Program-made: the position numbers and the translations under genes
Assembly: GCA_014526335.1 (NCBI GenBank)
Contig: JACTAT010000344.1
Location: forward strand, 94,101 to 158,100
Source of the DNA: Chrysaora quinquecirrha
Taxonomy: Eukaryota > Cnidaria > Scyphozoa > Semaeostomeae > Pelagiidae
Direction: 5' to 3'
DNA: 64,000 nucleotides
Shown: in pieces, positions 59,101 to 64,000 of the stretch
Position numbering within the stretch: position 1 is the first letter of the stretch
How the letters are laid out: each line of letters starts with the position of its first letter
The notes under the pieces: model-generated
What the model was told of the DNA's origin: nothing
Databases searched by the model: none
Seen by the model: only the letters and a program-made list of their open reading frames with translations

Positions 59101-62100
59101 AATGAGGGTTTTAAAACTCTTTTTTCTTCAAAATAGTTACTTTATCTTACCAGATACCCTCTAAATAGCCTTTAGGGGCAAATAAAGTGTATTTCTATCA
59201 AATCAGGTCGAATTTAGGAGAAAAAAATTCCCTCAAAGAATCGCCAAAAAGGTAAGCCTATAGACTTGCCAAATGACCAAAAATCGGCCAAAATGAGGGT
59301 TTTAAACTCTCTTTTTCTTCAAAATAGTAGTTTTATCTTAACAAATACCCTCTAAATAGCCTCTCGGGGACAAATAAAGTGTTTTTCTATCAAATTAGGT
59401 CGAATTTAGGAGAAAAAAATTCCCTCAAAAAAACGCCAAAAAGGTAAGCCTATAGCCTTGCAAATGGCCAAAAATCGTCCAAAATTCGGAGTTTGGAAAA
59501 CTATATTTTTTCTTCAAAAACTGCTAATTACTCCTACCAGATTGCCCTTAAATAGCGCCTAGGGGATAAATATAGTGTTTTTCTATCAAATTAGGTCGAA
59601 TTTAGGAGAAAAAATTTCCCTCAAAAAATCGCCAAAAAGGTAAGTCTATAGCCTTGCCAAATGGCCAAAAATCGGCCAAAATGAGGGGTTTTGAAAACTC
59701 TCTTTTTTCTTCAAAAATAGTTATTTCATCTTACCAGATACCCTCTAAATAGCCTTTAGGGGCAAATAAAGTGTTTTTCTATCAAATTAGGTCGAATTTA
59801 GGAGAAAAAAATTCCCTCAAAAAATCACTAAAAAGGTAAGTCTATAGCCTTGCAAAATGATCAAAAATCGTCCAAAATCCGGAGTTTGGAAAACTATATT
59901 TTTTCTTCAAAAATTGCTAATTACTCCTACCAGATTGCCCTTAAATAGCGCCTAGGGATAAATATAGTGTTTTTCTATCAAATTAGGTCGAATTTAGGAG
60001 AAAAAATTTCCCTCAAAAAATCGCCACAAAGGTAAGTCTATAACCTTGCCAAATGGCCAAAAATCGGCCAAAATGAGGGGTTTTGAAAACTCTCTTTTTT
60101 CTTCAAAAATAGTTATTTTTTCTTACCAGATACCCTCTAAATAGCCTTTAGGGGCAAATAAAGTGTTTTTCTATCAAATTAGGTCGAATTTAGGAGAAAA
60201 AAATTCCCTCAAAAAATCACTAAAAAGGTAAGTCTATAGCCTTGCCAAATGATCAAAAATCGGCCAAAATGAGGGGTTTTAAAAACTCTTTTTTTTCTTC
60301 AAAAATAGTTATTTTACCTTACCAGATACCCTCTAAATAGCCTCTAGTGGACAAATAAAGTGTATTTCTATCAAATCAGGTCGAATTTAGGAGAAAAAAA
60401 TTCCCTCAAAGAATCGCCAAAAAGGTAAGTCTATAGACTTGCCAAATGGCCAAAAATAGGTCAAAATCAGGGGTTTGGAAAACTCTCTTTTTTCTTCAAA
60501 AATTGTATTTAATCCTACCAGAAACCCTCAAATTAGCGTCTAGGGCATTAATAAAGTGTTTTTCTATCAAATTAGGTCAAATTTAGGAGAAAAAAATTCC
60601 CTTAAAAAATCGCCAAAAAGCTAAGTCTATAGCCTTGCAAAATGGCCAAAAATCGGCCAAAATGAGGGGTTTTGAAAACTCTCTTTTTTCTTCAAAAATG
60701 GTATTTAATCCTACCAGAAACCCTATAAATAGCGTCTAGGGCATTAATAAAGTGTTTTTCTATCAAACTAGGTCGAATTTATTAGAATAACATTCCCTCA
60801 AAAAATCGCCAAAAAGGCAAGTCTATAGCCTTGCCAAATGGCCAAAAATCGGCCAAAATGAGGGGTTTTGGAAACTCTCTTTTTTCTTCAAAAATAGTTA
60901 TTTTATCTTACCAGATACCCTCTAAATAGCCTTTAGGGGCAAATAAAGTGTTTTTCTATCAAATTAGGTCGAATTTAGGAGAAAAAAATTCCCTCAAAAA
61001 TCACTAAAAAGGTAAGTCTATAGCCTTGCCAAATGATCAAAAATCGGCCAAAATGAGGGGTTTTAAAAACTCTTTTTTTTCTTCAAAAATAGTTATTTTA
61101 CCTTACCAGATACCCTCTAAATAGCCTCTAGTGGACAAATAAAGTGTATTTCTATCAAATCAGGTCGAATTTAGGAGAAAAAAATTCCCTCAAAGAATCG
61201 CCAAAAAGGTAAGCCTATAGACTTGCCAAATGACCAAAAATCGGCCAAAATGAGGGGTTTTAAAAACTCTCTTTTTTCTTCAAAAATAGTTGTTTTATCT
61301 TAACAAATACCCTCTAAATAGCCTCTAGGGGACAAATAAAGTGTTTTTCTATCAAATTAGGTCGAATTTAGGAGAAAAAAATTCCCTCAAAAAAACGCCA
61401 AAAAGGTAAGCCTATAGCCTTGCAAATGGCCAAAAATCGTCCAAAATTCGGAGTTTGGAAAACTATATTTTTTCTTCAAAAATTGCTAATTACTCCTACC
61501 AGATTGCCCTTAAATAGCGCCTAGGGGATAAATATAGTGTTTTTCTATCAAATTAGGTCGAATTTAGGAGAAAAAATTTCCCTCAAAAAATCGCCAAAAA
61601 GGTAAGTCTATAGCCTTGCCAAATGGCCAAAAATCGGCCAAAATGAGGGGTTTTGAAAACTCTCTTTTTTCTTCAAAAATAGTTATTTCATCTTACCAGA
61701 TACCCTCTAAATAGCCTTTAGGGGCAAATAAAGTGTTTTTCTATCAAATTAGGTCGAATTTAGGAGAAAAAAATTCCCTCAAAAAATCACTAAAAAGGTA
61801 AGTCTATAGCCTTGCCAAATGATCAAAAATCGTCGAAAATCCGGAGTTTGGAAAACTATATTTTTTCTTCAAAAATTGCTAATTACTCCTACCAGATTGC
61901 CCTTAAATAGCGCCTAGGGGATAAATAAAGTGTTTTTCTATCAAATTAGGTCGAATTTAGGAGAAAAAATTTCCCTCAAAAAATCGCCACAAAGGTAAGT
62001 CTATAGCCTTGCCAAATGGCCAAAAATCGGCCAAAATGAGGGGTTTTAAAAACTCTTTTTTTTCTTCAAAAATAGTTATTTTACCTTACCAGATACCCTC

Positions 62101-64000
62101 TAAATAGCCTCTAGTGGACAAATAAAGTGTATTTCTATCAAATCAGGTCGAATTTAGGAGAAAAAAATTCCCTCAAAAAATCACCAAAAAGGTAAGTCTA
62201 TACATTTGCCAAATGGCCATAAATAGGTCAAAATCAGGGGTTTGGAAAACTCTCTTTTTTCTTCAATAATGGTATTTAATCCTACCAGAAACCCTCTAAA
62301 TAGCGTCTAGGGCATTAATAAAGTGTTTTTCTATCAAACTAGGTCGAATTTATTAGAATAACATTCCCTCAAAAAATCGCCAAAAAGGCAAGTCTATAGC
62401 CTTGCCAAATGGCCAAAAATCGGCCAAAATGAGGGGTTTTGAAAACTCTCTTTTTTCTTCAAAAATAGTTATTTTATCTTACCAGATACCCTCTAAATAG
62501 CCTCTAGGGGACAAATAAAGTGTTTTTCTATCAAATTAGGTCGAATTTAGGAGAAAAAAATTCCCTCAAAAAATAACTAAAAAGGTAAGTCTATAGCCTT
62601 CAAATGATAAAAAATCGGCCAAAATGAGGGGTTTTAAAAACTCTTTTTTCTCTTCAAAAATAGTTATTTTACCTTACCAGATACCCTCTAAATAGCCTCT
62701 AGGGGACAAATAAAGTGTATTTCTATCAAATTAGGTCGAATTTAGGAGAAAAAAATTCCCTTAAAAAATAGCCACAAAGGTAAGTCTATAGCCTTGCCAA
62801 ATGGCCAAAAATCGGCCAAAGCTCGGGGTTTGGAAAACTCTATTTTTTCTTCAAAAATTGCTAATTACTCCTACCAGATAGCCCTTAAATAGCGCCTAGG
62901 GGATAAATATAGTGTTTTTCTATCAAATTAGGTCGAATTTAGGAGAAAAATTTCCTCAAAAAATCGCCAAAAAGGTAAGTCTGTAGCCTTGCCAAATGGC
63001 CAAAAATCGGCCAAAATGAGGGTTTTGAAAACTCTCTTTTTCTTCAAAATAGTTATTTTATCTTACCAGATACCCTCTAAATAGCCTCTAGGGGACAAAT
63101 AAAGTGTATTTCTATCAAATTAGGTCGAATTTAGGAGAAAAAAATTCCTTCAAAAAATTGCCAAAAAGGCAAGTCTATAGCCTTGCCAAATGGCCAAAAA
63201 TCGGCCAAAATGAGGGGTTTTGATAACTCTCTTTTTTCTTCAAAAATAGTTATTTTATCTTACCAGATACCCTCTAAATAGCCTCTAGGGGACAAATAAA
63301 GTGTTTTTCTATCAAATTAGGTCGAATTTAGGAGAAAAAAATTCCCTCAAAAAATCACTAAAAAGGTAAGTCTATAGCCTTGCCAAATGGCCAAAAATCG
63401 GCCAAAATGAGGGGTTTTAAAAACTCTTTTTTTTCTTCAAAAATAGTTATTTTACCTTACCAGATACCCTCTAAATAGCCTCTAGTGGACAAATAAAGTG
63501 TATTTCTATCAAATCAGGTCGAATTTAGGAGAAAAAAATTCCCTCAAAAAATCACCAAAAAGGTAAGTCTATACATTTGCCAAATGGCCATAAATAGGTC
63601 AAAATCAGGGGTTTGGAAAACTCTCTTTTTTCTTCAATAATGGTATTTAATCCTACCAGAAACCCTCTAAATAGCGTCTAGGGCATTAATAAAGTGTTTT
63701 TCTATCAAACTAGGTCGAATTTATTAGAATAACATTCCTCAAAAATCGCCAAAAAGGCAAGTCTATAGCCTTGCCAAATGGCCAAAAATCGGCCAAAATG
63801 AGGGGTTTTGAAAACTCTCTTTTTCTTCAAAATAGTTATTTTATCTTACCAGATACCCTCTAAATAGCCTCTAGGGGACAAATAAAGTGTTTTTCTATCA
63901 AATTAGGTCGAATTTAGGAGAAAAAAATTCCCTCAAAAAATAACTAAAAAGGTAAGTCTATAGCCTTGCCAAATGATAAAAAATCGGCCAAAATGAGGGG
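56200..64000 (+). repeat. Eleven-monomer higher-order repeat and shorter derivatives
   Basis: The rare variant TTTATTAGAATAACATTCC occurs at 56491, 58646, 60778, 62349 and 63720. The spacings are 2155, 2132, 1571 and 1371 bp: two rounds of eleven monomers, then eight, then seven. Unequal exchange within the array explains the shortening. Confidence 0.75.

Larger units (their letters stand above)
40285..64000 (+). repeat. Tandem satellite array, about 196-bp monomer, runs past the window end
   Basis: From 41061 on, the motif TATAGCCTTGCCAAATGG recurs every 194-197 bp (for example TAGCC at 41061, 41258, 41453 and 41649). That makes about 117 units plus a few degenerate ones before them. Every unit has the same order: a GGTAAGTCTATAG block, AAAAATCGGCCAAAA, a pyrimidine tract CTCTTTTTTCTTC, CTTACCAGATACC, CTCTAAATAGCC, CAAATAAAGTG, TCTATCAAATTAGGTCGAA and AATTCCCTC. 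At least three monomer types occur: CTACCAGATAGCC plus AGCTCGGGG, CTTACCAGATACCC plus ATGAGGGG, and CTACCAGAAACCC plus GGCATTAATAAAG. No frame is open through a unit in any phase. It is AT-rich heterochromatin-type satellite; the family is unknown to me. Confidence 0.95.

Noticed and set aside
41000..64000. A CRISPR-like array (regular repeats)
   Set aside because: The repeats are contiguous 196-bp monomers without unique spacers, in a eukaryotic genome.

Overview
This is a eukaryotic, almost certainly metazoan, nuclear segment. Genes are split by many short GT-AG introns, gene pairs are head-to-head, and introns are full of small DNA transposons and SINE-like repeats. The gene set (BACE-like membrane aspartic protease, COQ10, BBS12, TTC19, NIFK), the moderate AT richness and the intact PIF/Harbinger element would suit an early-branching animal such as a cnidarian. 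That placement is inference; nothing here proves it.

Layout. Positions 1-11936: promoter region and a 19-exon plus-strand gene for a BACE-like aspartic protease with a Cys-rich PSI-like module, a C-terminal membrane anchor and a short tail. 11937-13043: intergenic DNA with a tRNA-like SINE. 13044-16027: a complete PIF/Harbinger DNA transposon (transposase and Myb/SANT protein, convergent, matching terminal inverted repeats, 3-bp target duplication). 16031-16908: a CpG-dense repetitive patch. 16909-19925 (minus): COQ10, five exons. 20135-24696 (plus): a BBS12-type chaperonin-like gene, head-to-head with COQ10 (209 bp apart). 24697-27029: repeat-rich intergenic DNA with a 300-bp palindromic element. 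27030-35187 (minus): TTC19, ten exons. 35543-40065 (plus): NIFK, six exons, head-to-head with TTC19 (355 bp apart, with a perfect CRE and a CCAAT box between them). 40285-64000 and beyond: a tandem satellite array of about 196-bp monomers, roughly 120 units in this window, with degenerate units at its gene-side edge and several levels of higher-order repeat further in.

Exon structures were derived by hand from splice consensus, reading phase and family conservation. The aspartic protease, COQ10, TTC19 and NIFK models keep phase across every junction; BBS12 has one junction that needs a weak donor. COQ10 (coenzyme Q chaperone) and TTC19 (complex III assembly/quality control) both serve the CoQ/complex III part of the respiratory chain, BBS12 belongs to the chaperonin that assembles the BBSome for cilia, and NIFK acts in nucleolar pre-60S ribosome assembly. 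The most unusual parts are the satellite array, whose monomers each carry splice-like signals and AATAAA, the protease-PSI-membrane architecture, and the apparently intact Harbinger element. Patches of the satellite show uniform homopolymer shortening that looks like a sequencing artefact.
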